From Kocuria flava (GTDB lineage Bacteria > Actinomycetota > Actinomycetes > Actinomycetales > Micrococcaceae): a DNA stretch of 64,000 bases. Each line of letters begins with the position of its first letter. Positions within the stretch are counted from its first letter, which is position 1. This document shows positions 8,215 through 16,263 of the stretch, one piece after another. The stretch spans positions 3,038,001-3,102,000 of the forward strand of contig NZ_CP013254.1 in the NCBI RefSeq assembly GCF_001482365.1. The letters run 5' to 3'. A program made the translations under genes and the position numbers. The notes beneath the pieces were generated by a model. That model saw only the letters and a program-made list of their open reading frames with translations, was not told the origin of the DNA and made no database searches.

Positions 8215-9297
8215 TCAGCGGGTGGGGCGCGCCCCGCGGCCGCCGAGCCGGTGGGAGGTGTCCCCGGCCGCGGTGAGCCGGGCGCGCAGCTCCTTGGGCA
8301 GGGAGAACAGGACGTCCTCCTCGGCGGTGACGACCTCCTCGACGTCGCCGTAGCCGTACTCGGCGAGCAGGCGCAGCACGTCCTGGACGAGGACCTCCGG
8401 CACGGAGGCCCCGGAGGTCACGCCCACCGTGGCGACGCCCTCGAACCACGCCTCGTCCACCTGGTTGGCGAAGTCCACGCGCTCGGCGCGGCGGGCGCCG
8501 TACTCGAGGGCGACCTCCTTCAGCCGCACGGAGTTCGAGGAGTTCGCCGAGCCGACCACGATCACGAGGTCGGCGTCCGGGGCGATCCTCTTGATCGCGG
8601 TCTGCCGGTTGGAGGTCGCGTAGCAGATGTCGTCGCTGGGCGGGTCCTGCAGGGAGGGGAAGCGCTCGCGCAGCCGCTGGACGGTCTCCAGGGTCTCGTC
8701 GACGCTCAGCGTCGTCTGGGACAGCCACACGACCCGCTCCGGGTCCCGGACCACGACCCGGTCGACCTCGTCGGGGCTGTTGACGACCTGGATGTGCTCG
8801 GGGGCCTCCCCCGCGGTGCCCTCGACCTCCTCGTGGCCGTCGTGGCCGATGAGCAGGATGTCGTAGTCGTTGCGCGCGAAGCGCACGGCCTCGCGGTGGA
8901 CCTTGGTGACCAGCGGGCAGGTGGCGTCGATGGTGCGCAGCTCGCGCTCCTTCGCGGACTCCACGACGGCCGGGGAGACGCCGTGGGCCGAGAAGATCAG
9001 CAGCGACCCCTCGGGGACCTCGTCCGTCTCCTCGACGAACACCGCGCCCTGCTCCTCCAGGGAGGAGACGACGAACTTGTTGTGCACGATCTCCTTGCGC
9101 ACGTACACGGGCGCCCCGTAGTGCTCCAGCGCCTTCTCCACCGCGATCACGGCGCGGTCCACCCCGGCGCAGTAGCCGCGGGGGGACGCGAGCAGCACCT
9201 TCCGCGGGCCGGCCACGGGCGCGGCGGCGGCCACCTCCTCCGGCGAGCGCCGCCGGCGGGGGACGGTGGGCATGGCGAGGTCAACGGTCGTGGGCAT
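8215..9297 (-). CDS. ispH: 4-hydroxy-3-methylbut-2-enyl diphosphate reductase
   Basis: 360 residues. IspH is the last enzyme of the MEP isoprenoid pathway, reducing HMBPP to IPP and DMAPP with a [4Fe-4S] cluster. The cluster cysteines sit in PRGYCAGVDRAV (near residue 40), ATCPLVTKVH and DDICYATSNRQ. Substrate residues are seen in IGHDGHEEVEG, LSQTTLS and SANSSNSVRL. I prefer ATG 9297 to ATG 9306 because TAGCAT overlaps the earlier codon. The first ~30 residues are a variable extension. The gene converges with rmuC. Confidence 0.96.
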   Translation of the reverse strand: MPTTVDLAMPTVPRRRRSPEEVAAAAPVAGPRKVLLASPRGYCAGVDRAVIAVEKALEHYGAPVYVRKEIVHNKFVVSSLEEQGAVFVEETDEVPEGSLLIFSAHGVSPAVVESAKERELRTIDATCPLVTKVHREAVRFARNDYDILLIGHDGHEEVEGTAGEAPEHIQVVNSPDEVDRVVVRDPERVVWLSQTTLSVDETLETVQRLRERFPSLQDPPSDDICYATSNRQTAIKRIAPDADLVIVVGSANSSNSVRLKEVALEYGARRAERVDFANQVDEAWFEGVATVGVTSGASVPEVLVQDVLRLLAEYGYGDVEEVVTAEEDVLFSLPKELRARLTAAGDTSHRLGGRGARPTR

Positions 9298-9307
9298 GGC
9301 TCCCATG

Positions 9308-10234
9308 CTACGCGGTGGTCCGCCTCCGGCGCCGTGACACGGACGACACCACGACCGCCCCGGCCACGCCCACGGCGCCCGTGATACCGGCGGCCCAGGC
9401 GGCCGCGAGCATCCGCTCGGCGAGCGAGTGGGTGAGCAGCTCGAGGACGCGGTCGGAGACCAGCCACACCAGCGGGTCCGCGCCCAGCGGGCCCGAGATC
9501 CGGCGCACCACCTCCTGCGCGGCGGCCCAGACCAGTCCCAGCCCGGCGAGGGAGCCCAGGCCCAGCACCCCGAGCACGGCGAAGCGGTGCCGGGCGACCA
9601 GCAGGGCCAGCACCCCGAGGACCACGGCGGCCGCCGTCAGCGGCACGGTCAGGTCGGTCAGGCGGGTGCCCGTCTCGATCATCCGGCCCGTCCCGGACCC
9701 GGGCACCGTCAGCCGGCCCTCGCGCTCGGCCAGCCCCAGGTCCCGCCCGAGGGCGTCCTGCAGGGCGGCGTCGGCGGCCCGCAGCAGCGGCTGGACGTCC
9801 AGGACCAGGTCCTCCGGCGGTGTCCCCCCGTCCTGCGGCACGTTCGCCGCGTGCGTGCGCACGAGCGCGTCGCGCCAGGCCTGCTGGTAGGCCGGCTGGG
9901 CGGAGAGCCCCGCGGCCGCGTCGCCGGCCTTCCGTGCGGTGTCGGCCACGATCCGGTCCAGGAAGCCGATGCCCGAGCTGCGCTCCCCCAGCACGGTCCC
10001 GACCGCCCGCCGCACCGCCGCGCGGGCGAGGTCCTCCTGGAACTGCGCGTCCTCGGCGAGCACCCCGGCGGTGCGCGTGAAGCCCTCCTGCGACACGACC
10101 GTGTCCTCGGCCCAGTGCAGGGGCACGAGGACCGCGACCAGACCGGCCGCGGCGAGGGCGAGCACCGTGCCGAGGCCGGTGCGCAGGACGGTGGGGGCCC
10201 GTCGTCGGGCACGGGGGGAGGCGGGGGAGGTCAC
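9308..10234 (-). CDS. conserved membrane protein of unknown function
   Basis: About 308 residues from GTG 10234; the frame stays open to 10309 but that extension is low-complexity and runs towards the xseA start. A signal-anchor-like helix lies near residues 20-42. A ~150-residue extracytoplasmic region follows (EDTVVSQEGFTRTAGVL, then a polar helical stretch), then three membrane helices (about 205-225, 230-250 and 280-300) and a basic tail. I do not recognise a named family. It lies 10 bp upstream of ispH on the same strand and diverges from xseA, so it may be co-transcribed with ispH. Confidence 0.75.
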   Translation of the reverse strand: MTSPASPRARRRAPTVLRTGLGTVLALAAAGLVAVLVPLHWAEDTVVSQEGFTRTAGVLAEDAQFQEDLARAAVRRAVGTVLGERSSGIGFLDRIVADTARKAGDAAAGLSAQPAYQQAWRDALVRTHAANVPQDGGTPPEDLVLDVQPLLRAADAALQDALGRDLGLAEREGRLTVPGSGTGRMIETGTRLTDLTVPLTAAAVVLGVLALLVARHRFAVLGVLGLGSLAGLGLVWAAAQEVVRRISGPLGADPLVWLVSDRVLELLTHSLAERMLAAAWAAGITGAVGVAGAVVVSSVSRRRRRTTA

Positions 10235-10314
10235 CGCACCACTGTACGCAGGGGTGCCGCGACCCCGGTGGACGCGGGCGGTGCCGCGTCGGCCACGGGT
10301 GGTAAGCATGGACC

Positions 10315-11802
10315 ATGACCTTCGCCCAGCCGCAGCAGGAGCCCCCCGGGGGACAGGAGCGGGAGCTGCCCGCCCGCGCCGACCGCACGACGCCGGAGAA
10401 CCCGTGGCCGCTGCGGCTGCTCTCGGAGAACCTGCACGCCTACATCGCCCGGTGCGCCCCGACCTGGGTCGAGGGCCAGATCATCGAGCTCAACCGCCGG
10501 GCGCGGGTCACCTACGTGACCCTGCGCGACGTCGAGGACGAGATCTCGGTGCCGGTGACCCTCTTCGCCGCGGAGACCGCCCACCTCGACCGCCCCCTCG
10601 AGAAGGGCATGCGGGTCGTGGCCCAGCTCAAGCCCGACTTCTGGACGAAGACCGGCCGGCTGTCGATGCTCGGGCGCGGGATCCGCCCCGTGGGCCTGGG
10701 GGACCTGCTCGAGCGGCTGGAGCGGCTGCGCCGCGCGCTGGGCGAGGAGGGGCTCTTCGATCCCGCGCGCAAGAAGCCCCTGCCGCTGCTGCCCCGGCGG
10801 ATCGGGCTCGTGACGGGGCGCAACTCGGACGCCGAGAAGGACGTCGTGCGCAACGCGACGCTGCGCTGGCCCGCCGTGCGCTTCGAGATCCGCGAGGTCG
10901 CCGTGCAGGGCGCGGGCGCGGTCCGGGCGGTGACCCGGGCCCTCCAGGAGCTCGACGCGCACCCGGAGGTCGACGTCGTGGTGATCGCCCGCGGCGGCGG
11001 GTCCTTCGAGGACCTGCTGGCCTTCAGCGACGAGTCGCTCGTGCGCGCCGTGGCCGCCGCCCGCACCCCCGTGGTCAGCGCCATCGGGCACGAGAACGAC
11101 CAGCCGCTGCTGGACTGGGTGGCCGACCTGCGGGCCTCCACCCCCACCGACGCCGGCAAGCGCATCGTCCCCGACGTCGTCGAGGAGCGCGCCGGGGTCG
11201 CCCGCGCCCGCGCCTCCCTCGACCGGGCCGTGCGCTCCTTCCTGGACCGGGAGGCCTCCGGACTCGCGGCCGTGCGCTCCCGTCCGGCCCTGGCCCAGCC
11301 CGAGAGCATGCTGCTGCTGCGCGAGGAGGACGTCGACCGGCTGCGCACCCGGGCGCTGGCCGCCGTCGACGCCCGCGCCCTGCGCGAGCGCGACGCCGTG
11401 CGCCACCTGCGCGCCCGGGTGCGCGCCCTGTCCCCGCAGGAGACGCTCCAGCGCGGCTACGCGGTGGTCGTCGACGGCACGGGCGCCGTGGTCGCCGACG
11501 CCGCCGCGGTGCGGCCCGGGGACGCCCTGGGCGTGCGCCTGGCGGCCGGCGAGCTGGGCGTGCGCGCCGAGACGGTCTCCGCCCGGCGCCCGGGCGAGCG
11601 CCCCGGTCCCGTCCCCGAGGAGGCGTCCGGCGGTGCCGGCCGGCACCGCCCACCTGCTGCTCCGGCCGCAGGTGCGGCGCACCCCGGTCCCGTGCCGGAG
11701 GACGCGGCCGACGGCGCCGGCCGGGGCACCGGCCCTGCCGCTCCCGCCGGGAGCCCAGCACAGCCCGGTCCCGTGCCGGAGGACGCCCCCGGCCCCGCGT
11801 GA
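10315..11802 (+). CDS. xseA: exodeoxyribonuclease VII large subunit
   Basis: 495 residues. The OB-fold N-terminus (WPLRLLSENLHAYI, WVEGQIIEL) is at about 25-110. The catalytic region carries GLVTGRNSDAEKDV, VIARGGGSFEDLL, AIGHENDQPLLD and DLRASTPTDAGK, and a coiled-coil C-terminal region ends with LQRGYAVV. With XseB it forms the nuclease that degrades single-stranded DNA in both directions. The last ~70 residues are an unusual Pro/Gly/Ala tail with three GPVPE[ED] repeats not expected in the family. xseB follows after 83 bp. ATG 10315 has TAAGCA upstream and no strong ribosome site. Confidence 0.95.
   Translation: MTFAQPQQEPPGGQERELPARADRTTPENPWPLRLLSENLHAYIARCAPTWVEGQIIELNRRARVTYVTLRDVEDEISVPVTLFAAETAHLDRPLEKGMRVVAQLKPDFWTKTGRLSMLGRGIRPVGLGDLLERLERLRRALGEEGLFDPARKKPLPLLPRRIGLVTGRNSDAEKDVVRNATLRWPAVRFEIREVAVQGAGAVRAVTRALQELDAHPEVDVVVIARGGGSFEDLLAFSDESLVRAVAAARTPVVSAIGHENDQPLLDWVADLRASTPTDAGKRIVPDVVEERAGVARARASLDRAVRSFLDREASGLAAVRSRPALAQPESMLLLREEDVDRLRTRALAAVDARALRERDAVRHLRARVRALSPQETLQRGYAVVVDGTGAVVADAAAVRPGDALGVRLAAGELGVRAETVSARRPGERPGPVPEEASGGAGRHRPPAAPAAGAAHPGPVPEDAADGAGRGTGPAAPAGSPAQPGPVPEDAPGPA
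11600..11790 (+). repeat. degenerate repeats encoding GPVPE[ED] units in the XseA tail
   Basis: The segment CCCGGTCCCGT(C/G)CC recurs at about 11602, 11685 and 11764, each time encoding PGPVPEE/D followed by an Ala/Gly-rich spacer. The repeat sits at the extreme C-terminus of xseA, outside the catalytic core, and looks like local duplication that lengthened the tail. Confidence 0.6.
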
Positions 11803-11885
11803 GCCCGTGTCGCGCGCCGGGCCGCCCGGCTCCCCCGCTCCCGAGATCCACCGTTCCCCGTCCCACCGCACGAGAGGCCGCACCC

Positions 11886-12155
11886 ATGGCGAGCACCGAC
11901 CACCCCGCAGCACCCGACCTGACCGACATCGAGACCATGGGCTACGAGCAGGCCCGGGAGGAACTGGTCCAGGTCGTCTCCCGGCTCGAGGCCGGCGGCA
12001 CGTCCCTCGAGGAGTCCCTGGCCCTGTGGGAGCGCGGGGAGGCCCTGGCCGCCCGGTGCGAGCAGTGGCTCGACGGCGCCCGGGAGCGGCTCGAGGCCGC
12101 CCGGGCCCGCCGCGCCGAGGCCGGTGAGGCCCCGGAGGCCGGCGACCAGGGCTGA
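11886..12155 (+). CDS. xseB: exodeoxyribonuclease VII small subunit
   Basis: 89 residues, the size expected for XseB. The core MGYEQAREELVQVVSRLEAG, then SLEESLALWERGEAL and CEQWLDGARERLEAA, is the family helical hairpin that packs on the XseA coiled coil. Short acidic or neutral extensions flank it. It lies 83 bp downstream of xseA on the same strand and converges with the PPK2 gene (16-bp gap). Confidence 0.95.
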   Translation: MASTDHPAAPDLTDIETMGYEQAREELVQVVSRLEAGGTSLEESLALWERGEALAARCEQWLDGARERLEAARARRAEAGEAPEAGDQG

Positions 12156-12171
12156 GGCCCGGCGCGGGCGC

Positions 12172-13041
12172 TCAGCCGCGCTCGAGCGCCCGCCGCATCC
12201 GCGCCACGTCGTAGTCGGGGGCGGGCCAGTCGAGGTCGAGGCCGTCCAGCGCGGTGATCAGCAGGTCCTGGACCACCGCCCGGGCGTACCACTTCCGGTC
12301 CGTGGGCACCACGTACCAGGGGGCGTGGTCGGCGTCGGTCGCCGCGATCGCGCGCTCGTAGGCGGCCTGGTAGTCGTCCCACCGCTGCCGGGCCTCGAGG
12401 TCGGAGGGGTCGAACTTCCACTGCTTCGTGCGGTCCGCCAGCCGGGCCAGGAGGTTCTCGCGCTGCTCCGCGAGGCCGATGTGCAGGAAGACCTTGACCA
12501 CGATCGTGCCGTCCTCGGCCAGCTCCTGCTCGAACTCGCGGATCTCGGCGTAGCGGCGCTCGAGCTGCCGGCCCCCCAGCGCCCCGTGCACCACGGGCAC
12601 GAGCACGTCCTCGTAGTGGGAGCGGTCGAAGGCCCCGATCACGCCCGGGCGCGGCAGCTGCCGCCGGACCCGCACGAGGAAGTGCTGGGCGGCCTCCTCC
12701 GGGGTGGGCCGCCCGAAGCCGTGGGTGTGCACGCCGTGCGGGCTCAGCCCGCCCAGCACGTGCTGGAGGATCCCGCCCTTGCCGGAGGTGTCCATCCCCT
12801 GGAGCACGAGCAGCACCCGGTGCCGGGCCCCGGCCGTCGCGTTGGCGTAGATCAGCCGCTGCAGCCGGGACAGCTCCGGCTCACGGCCCGCGCGCAGGGC
12901 CGTGCCCAGCTTCTTGCCCCCGGCGAAGCCCGGGGTCGCGGAGGTGTCCACCGCCGCGAGGGAGAGTCCGGGGCGGGCGCGCAGCAGCGTGCGGACGTCC
13001 TGCGCGAAGCCGGGGGCGGGGCGGGTGCCGTGCTCGCTCAT
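12172..13041 (-). CDS. PPK2-family polyphosphate kinase / polyP:nucleotide phosphotransferase
   Basis: 289 residues with one PPK2 domain. The Walker A-like QGMDTSGKGGIL is at about 87-98, followed by GAFDRSHYEDVLVPV, the lid region with KQWKFDPSDLEAR, and the late motif PTDRKWYARAVV. These enzymes transfer phosphate between polyphosphate and (d)NDP or (d)NMP. The polyP-AMP versus polyP-NDP class cannot be fixed by eye, although the HTHGFGRPTPEE segment fits the class annotated as polyP:AMP/ADP phosphotransferase. A CYTH-CHAD protein elsewhere in the window is another polyphosphate-linked gene. The aminotransferase gene ends 44 bp upstream. Confidence 0.9.
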   Translation of the reverse strand: MSEHGTRPAPGFAQDVRTLLRARPGLSLAAVDTSATPGFAGGKKLGTALRAGREPELSRLQRLIYANATAGARHRVLLVLQGMDTSGKGGILQHVLGGLSPHGVHTHGFGRPTPEEAAQHFLVRVRRQLPRPGVIGAFDRSHYEDVLVPVVHGALGGRQLERRYAEIREFEQELAEDGTIVVKVFLHIGLAEQRENLLARLADRTKQWKFDPSDLEARQRWDDYQAAYERAIAATDADHAPWYVVPTDRKWYARAVVQDLLITALDGLDLDWPAPDYDVARMRRALERG

Positions 13042-13085
13042 GCGGGCCTCCTGGGCGGGACCGGCCGCGCGGGCCGGCCGGTCGG

Positions 13086-14303
13086 TCACTGGCGGTAGCT
13101 GGAGAGGAACTCCTCGATCCGGTCCAGGGCCGTGCCCAGCACCTCGACCGAGGGCAGGGTCACCAGCCGGAAATGGTCCGGATCCGGCCAGTTGAAGGCC
13201 CGGCCGTGGGTGACGAGGATCTTCTGCTCCTTGAGCAGGTCCAGGGCGAACTTCTCGTCGTCGACGATCCCGAACTTCTCGACGTCGAGCTTGGGGAAGA
13301 GGTAGAGCGCGCCGTCGGCCTGCTCGCACGTGATGCCGTCGATCTCGTTGAGCCGCCGGTGGGCGAGGTCGCGCTGGGCCTTGAGCCGCCCGCCGGGCAG
13401 GATGAGGTCGTTGATCGTCTGGTACCCGCCCAGTGCGGTCTGGATGGCGTGCTGGGCGGGGACGTTGGCGCACATGCGCATGTTGGCCAGCAGCTTGACG
13501 CCCTCGATGAAGCTCTCGGCCTTCCAGTTCGGGCCCGTGATGGCCAGCCACCCGGAGCGGTAGCCGGCGACCCGGTAGGCCTTGGACAGCCCCGAGAAGG
13601 TCAGGCACAGCACGTCCTCGCCCGTGAGGGTGGCCGTGTTGATCATCTGCGCGCCGTCGTAGGTGATCTTCTCGTAGATCTCGTCGGAGAACAGCAGCAG
13701 CTCGTGCTCCTTGGCGAGGTCCACGATCGACTGCAGCACCTCCCGCGAGTAGACCGCGCCCGTGGGGTTGTTCGGGTTGATGATCACGATGCCCCGGGTC
13801 TGCGGGGTGATCTTCGCCGCGAGGTCCTCGAGGTCGGGGTTCCAGCCGTTGTCCTCGTCGCACCGGTAGTGCACCGGGGTGCCGCCGGACAGCGCCACGG
13901 AGGCCGTCCACAGCGGGTAGTCCGGGGAGGGCACCAGGATCTCGTCGCCGGGGTTGCACAGCGCCTGCAGGGACATCGTGATCATCTCGGAGACGCCGTT
14001 GCCCAGGTAGACGTCGTCGGTGTCGAGGTTCATGATCCCGCGCGTCTGGTAGTACTGCACCACCGCGGTGCGCGCCGAGTAGATGCCCCGGGAGTCCGAG
14101 TAGCCCTGCGCGTCGGGCAGGTTCTTGATCATGTCCACGAGGATCGCGTCCGGCGCCTCGAAGCCGAAGGGGGCAGGGTTGCCGATGTTGAGCTTGAGGA
14201 TCCGGTGGCCCTCCGCCTCCATGCGCTCCGCCTGCTCCAGGACGGGCCCGCGGATGTCGTAGAGGACGTTCTTCAGCTTCTCGGACTGCTTGACCACTGC
14301 CAT
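13086..14303 (-). CDS. alaA: PLP-dependent aminotransferase, AlaA-like (glutamate-pyruvate type)
   Basis: 405 residues, fold-type I class I/II aminotransferase. The PLP lysine is in SGLSKAYRVAGYRSGW (about residue 240). INPNNPTGAVYS, SDEIYEKITYDG and the N-terminal LNIGNPAPFGFEAP match AlaA-type alanine aminotransferases rather than AspC. The predicted reaction is pyruvate plus glutamate to alanine plus 2-oxoglutarate. ATG 14303 is preferred over an in-frame GTG at 14312; TAGGGT just upstream could give a leaderless or near-leaderless transcript. It precedes the PPK2 gene on the same strand. Confidence 0.9.
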   Translation of the reverse strand: MAVVKQSEKLKNVLYDIRGPVLEQAERMEAEGHRILKLNIGNPAPFGFEAPDAILVDMIKNLPDAQGYSDSRGIYSARTAVVQYYQTRGIMNLDTDDVYLGNGVSEMITMSLQALCNPGDEILVPSPDYPLWTASVALSGGTPVHYRCDEDNGWNPDLEDLAAKITPQTRGIVIINPNNPTGAVYSREVLQSIVDLAKEHELLLFSDEIYEKITYDGAQMINTATLTGEDVLCLTFSGLSKAYRVAGYRSGWLAITGPNWKAESFIEGVKLLANMRMCANVPAQHAIQTALGGYQTINDLILPGGRLKAQRDLAHRRLNEIDGITCEQADGALYLFPKLDVEKFGIVDDEKFALDLLKEQKILVTHGRAFNWPDPDHFRLVTLPSVEVLGTALDRIEEFLSSYRQ

Positions 14304-14367
14304 GCGCTCCACCCTACTCCCAGGGCGCCCGGCGCCCCGGAGGCACCCGGGTGTCCCGGGGGCGGGC

Positions 14368-15495
14368 TCAGTCCTGCTCCTCGCGCAGCCAGTACTGCGC
14401 CGTCTCCTCGGGGGTGTAGGGGTCCTGGGCCGTGGTCATCCGGGTCATCAGCACGAGGTCCTCGGTGTCGACCGCCGCCGAGACCTCGTCGACGACCCGC
14501 ACGGCCTCGTCGGGCAGGTCCCGGGCCGCCACGGGCACGACCTGCTGCGGCACGAAGACGTCCAGCGGGTCCCCGAGCACCACGAGCGCGTTGTCCTCGA
14601 TCTCCGGGGAGGCCGTGAACAGGGCGGCGGCCCCGACCTCGTCGGCCAGCAGGGCCCCGACCAGCTCCTCCGTCGACCCGTGGGGGACCACCCGCTCGGG
14701 GGTGCACCCGTAGGCGTCCTCGAGGCCCTCGCGGCCCTCCGGCCGGGCGACGAAGGCGCGGTCCGTGCCGAGCACCAGCTGCGCGCACTCCGGGGCGAGG
14801 TCCTCGAGGTCGGAGAGCTCGAGCTCGACCGCGGTGGGCCGGGTGACGACCACCGCCACCCGGTTCTCCGCCGGTGCGGGCGCGAGCACCCGCAGGTGCT
14901 CGGGCAGGACCTCGCGCACGCCGGCCAGCACGTCGTCGTCGTCGGCCCGGGCGTCCCCGAGGCCCAGCAGCTCGGAGAGGTCCGCGGCCAGCCCGCCCTC
15001 CGGCGCCGGGTCGGTGGGGGCGGCCGAGGGCGTGGCACCCGGGGCCGCCGTGGGGGTGGCCCCGGGCACGGGGACCTGCTGCGAGCGCAGGCGCAGGTAC
15101 AGGTGCCCGGAGTAGTCGGCCGCGAGACGGACCTCCCCGCGCTCGAGGGCCGCGAGGTGGCCCGCCGGGTCCTCGCCCGTGTCCTCGACGGACGCCTCGA
15201 AGCCCGCCGCCCGCAGGCGCTCGGCGTAGACGTGGGCCAGGACCGCGGTCTGGTCAGTGGGCCCGGTCGCGATCCGGATGGGCGCGGCCGCGGTGCCCGA
15301 CGGCGAGGGCTGCGGCTCCTGCGGCGCCGGAGCCGCACACCCCGCCAGGAGGGCGAGCGCGGCGAGCGCGGCAGCGCCCCGCGGCCCCCTGGAGGGGTGC
15401 GTCCGGGGCCGGTGGGGCGCGGCGCGGCGGGCCCTGGCCCGGCGGGCCCCGGAACGGCCGGCGCGACCCCGGGCGGAGGCGGCCGAGCGGGTCAT
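14368..15495 (-). CDS. OpuAC/ProX-like substrate-binding lipoprotein
   Basis: 375 residues. An Arg-rich N-terminus of ~40 residues leads to a hydrophobic segment and lipobox ALLAGC (about residue 52), so the protein is probably a lipoprotein. The mature part resembles glycine-betaine/choline-type binding proteins (IRIATGPTDQTAVLAHVYAE, ADYSGHLYL, ALFTASPEIEDNALVVLGDP). A Pro/Ala/Thr-rich insertion lies near residues 128-148. No ABC permease or ATPase is adjacent, so it works with a transporter elsewhere or has another role. ATG 15495 overlaps the Nudix stop (ATGA). Confidence 0.75.
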   Translation of the reverse strand: MTRSAASARGRAGRSGARRARARRAAPHRPRTHPSRGPRGAAALAALALLAGCAAPAPQEPQPSPSGTAAAPIRIATGPTDQTAVLAHVYAERLRAAGFEASVEDTGEDPAGHLAALERGEVRLAADYSGHLYLRLRSQQVPVPGATPTAAPGATPSAAPTDPAPEGGLAADLSELLGLGDARADDDDVLAGVREVLPEHLRVLAPAPAENRVAVVVTRPTAVELELSDLEDLAPECAQLVLGTDRAFVARPEGREGLEDAYGCTPERVVPHGSTEELVGALLADEVGAAALFTASPEIEDNALVVLGDPLDVFVPQQVVPVAARDLPDEAVRVVDEVSAAVDTEDLVLMTRMTTAQDPYTPEETAQYWLREEQD

Positions 15496-16004
15496 CGGTC
15501 CTCCCCCGCCGGGCCGGTGCTCGCCGGGCCGGTGCTCGCCGGGCCGGTGGTTCCCGGATCCCCCGCGATCAGGCCGGCCATCGCCAGGGCCACGGGCACC
15601 AGGCCGACGAGGGGCAGCCCGGCGACCTCGGGCAGCGGCACCCACCGCGCCTCGTCGGAGGAGCCGCCGACCTCGTGGGCCAGCGACCCGGCCACGACGT
15701 GGGCCCGGTAGACGACGCGCAGCGCGTGGAACGGCCGGGCCAGCCCGTCGAGCCGCTCCCCGGCCACCATGTGCCGGCTGTGCACGCCCAGCAGCCCGTC
15801 GAGCTCCACCGTGAAGCCGGTCTCCTCCAGGACCTCGCGCACCGCGGTCTCGGCGGGCTGCTCGCCGATCTCCATCCCGCCGCCGGGCAGGCTCCACCCC
15901 CCGGGGACGCCGGGGCGGCGGGGGTTCCAGTGGCTCAGCAGCACCGCCCCGTCCCGGACGACCACCGCGTAGGCACCGACCCGGGTGTCCATGGAAAGAC
16001 TCAT
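15492..16004 (-). CDS. Nudix hydrolase
   Basis: 170 residues. The Nudix box is complete: GGGMEIGEQPAETAVREVLEETGF (about 48-71), with the expected REVxEETG core, so pyrophosphohydrolase activity on a nucleoside-diphosphate derivative is likely; the substrate is unknown. The C-terminus ends in (TGPAS)-type repeats encoded by three tandem 15-bp units. Start choice: ATG 16004 has GGAG just upstream; ATG 16013 is in frame with TAGAAT before it and is the alternative. The gene overlaps the following lipoprotein gene by four bases, so they form an operon. Confidence 0.88.
   Translation of the reverse strand: MSLSMDTRVGAYAVVVRDGAVLLSHWNPRRPGVPGGWSLPGGGMEIGEQPAETAVREVLEETGFTVELDGLLGVHSRHMVAGERLDGLARPFHALRVVYRAHVVAGSLAHEVGGSSDEARWVPLPEVAGLPLVGLVPVALAMAGLIAGDPGTTGPASTGPASTGPAGEDR
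15511..15555 (-). repeat. three tandem 15-bp units in the Nudix 3' end
   Basis: GGGCCGGTGCTCGCC occurs twice in tandem (15511-15540) and is followed by a third diverged copy to 15555. The repeat is in frame and encodes the TGPAS units at the Nudix C-terminus. It may vary in copy number between strains. Confidence 0.8.
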
Positions 16005-16263
16005 GGGCTCCATTCTAGGAACGCGCCCGCCCGGTGCCCGTGCCACCGGCGCGCCGTCCGCGCCGCGCACCGCCCCGGACGTCCCGCGCACGCGGCCCGA
16101 CGCCGCCTTGCCGCGCCCGGGGCACGGCGACGAGGGTGGTACCGCGGGGAGACCGCCGCTCCCCGCGGAGGGCCCGGGACCGGTGCGCCGGGCCCGGGCC
16201 CTCCTCCTCCCGCCCCGACCGGTCACGGCCGCCGGCGGGGCGCCGCGGGGTGACAATGGCGGG

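Noticed and set aside
9820..12155. Long plus-strand frame ending with XseB
   Set aside because: The part before ATG 11886 is Arg/Gly/Pro-rich shadow of xseA and the membrane-protein gene; only the last 89 codons are conserved.
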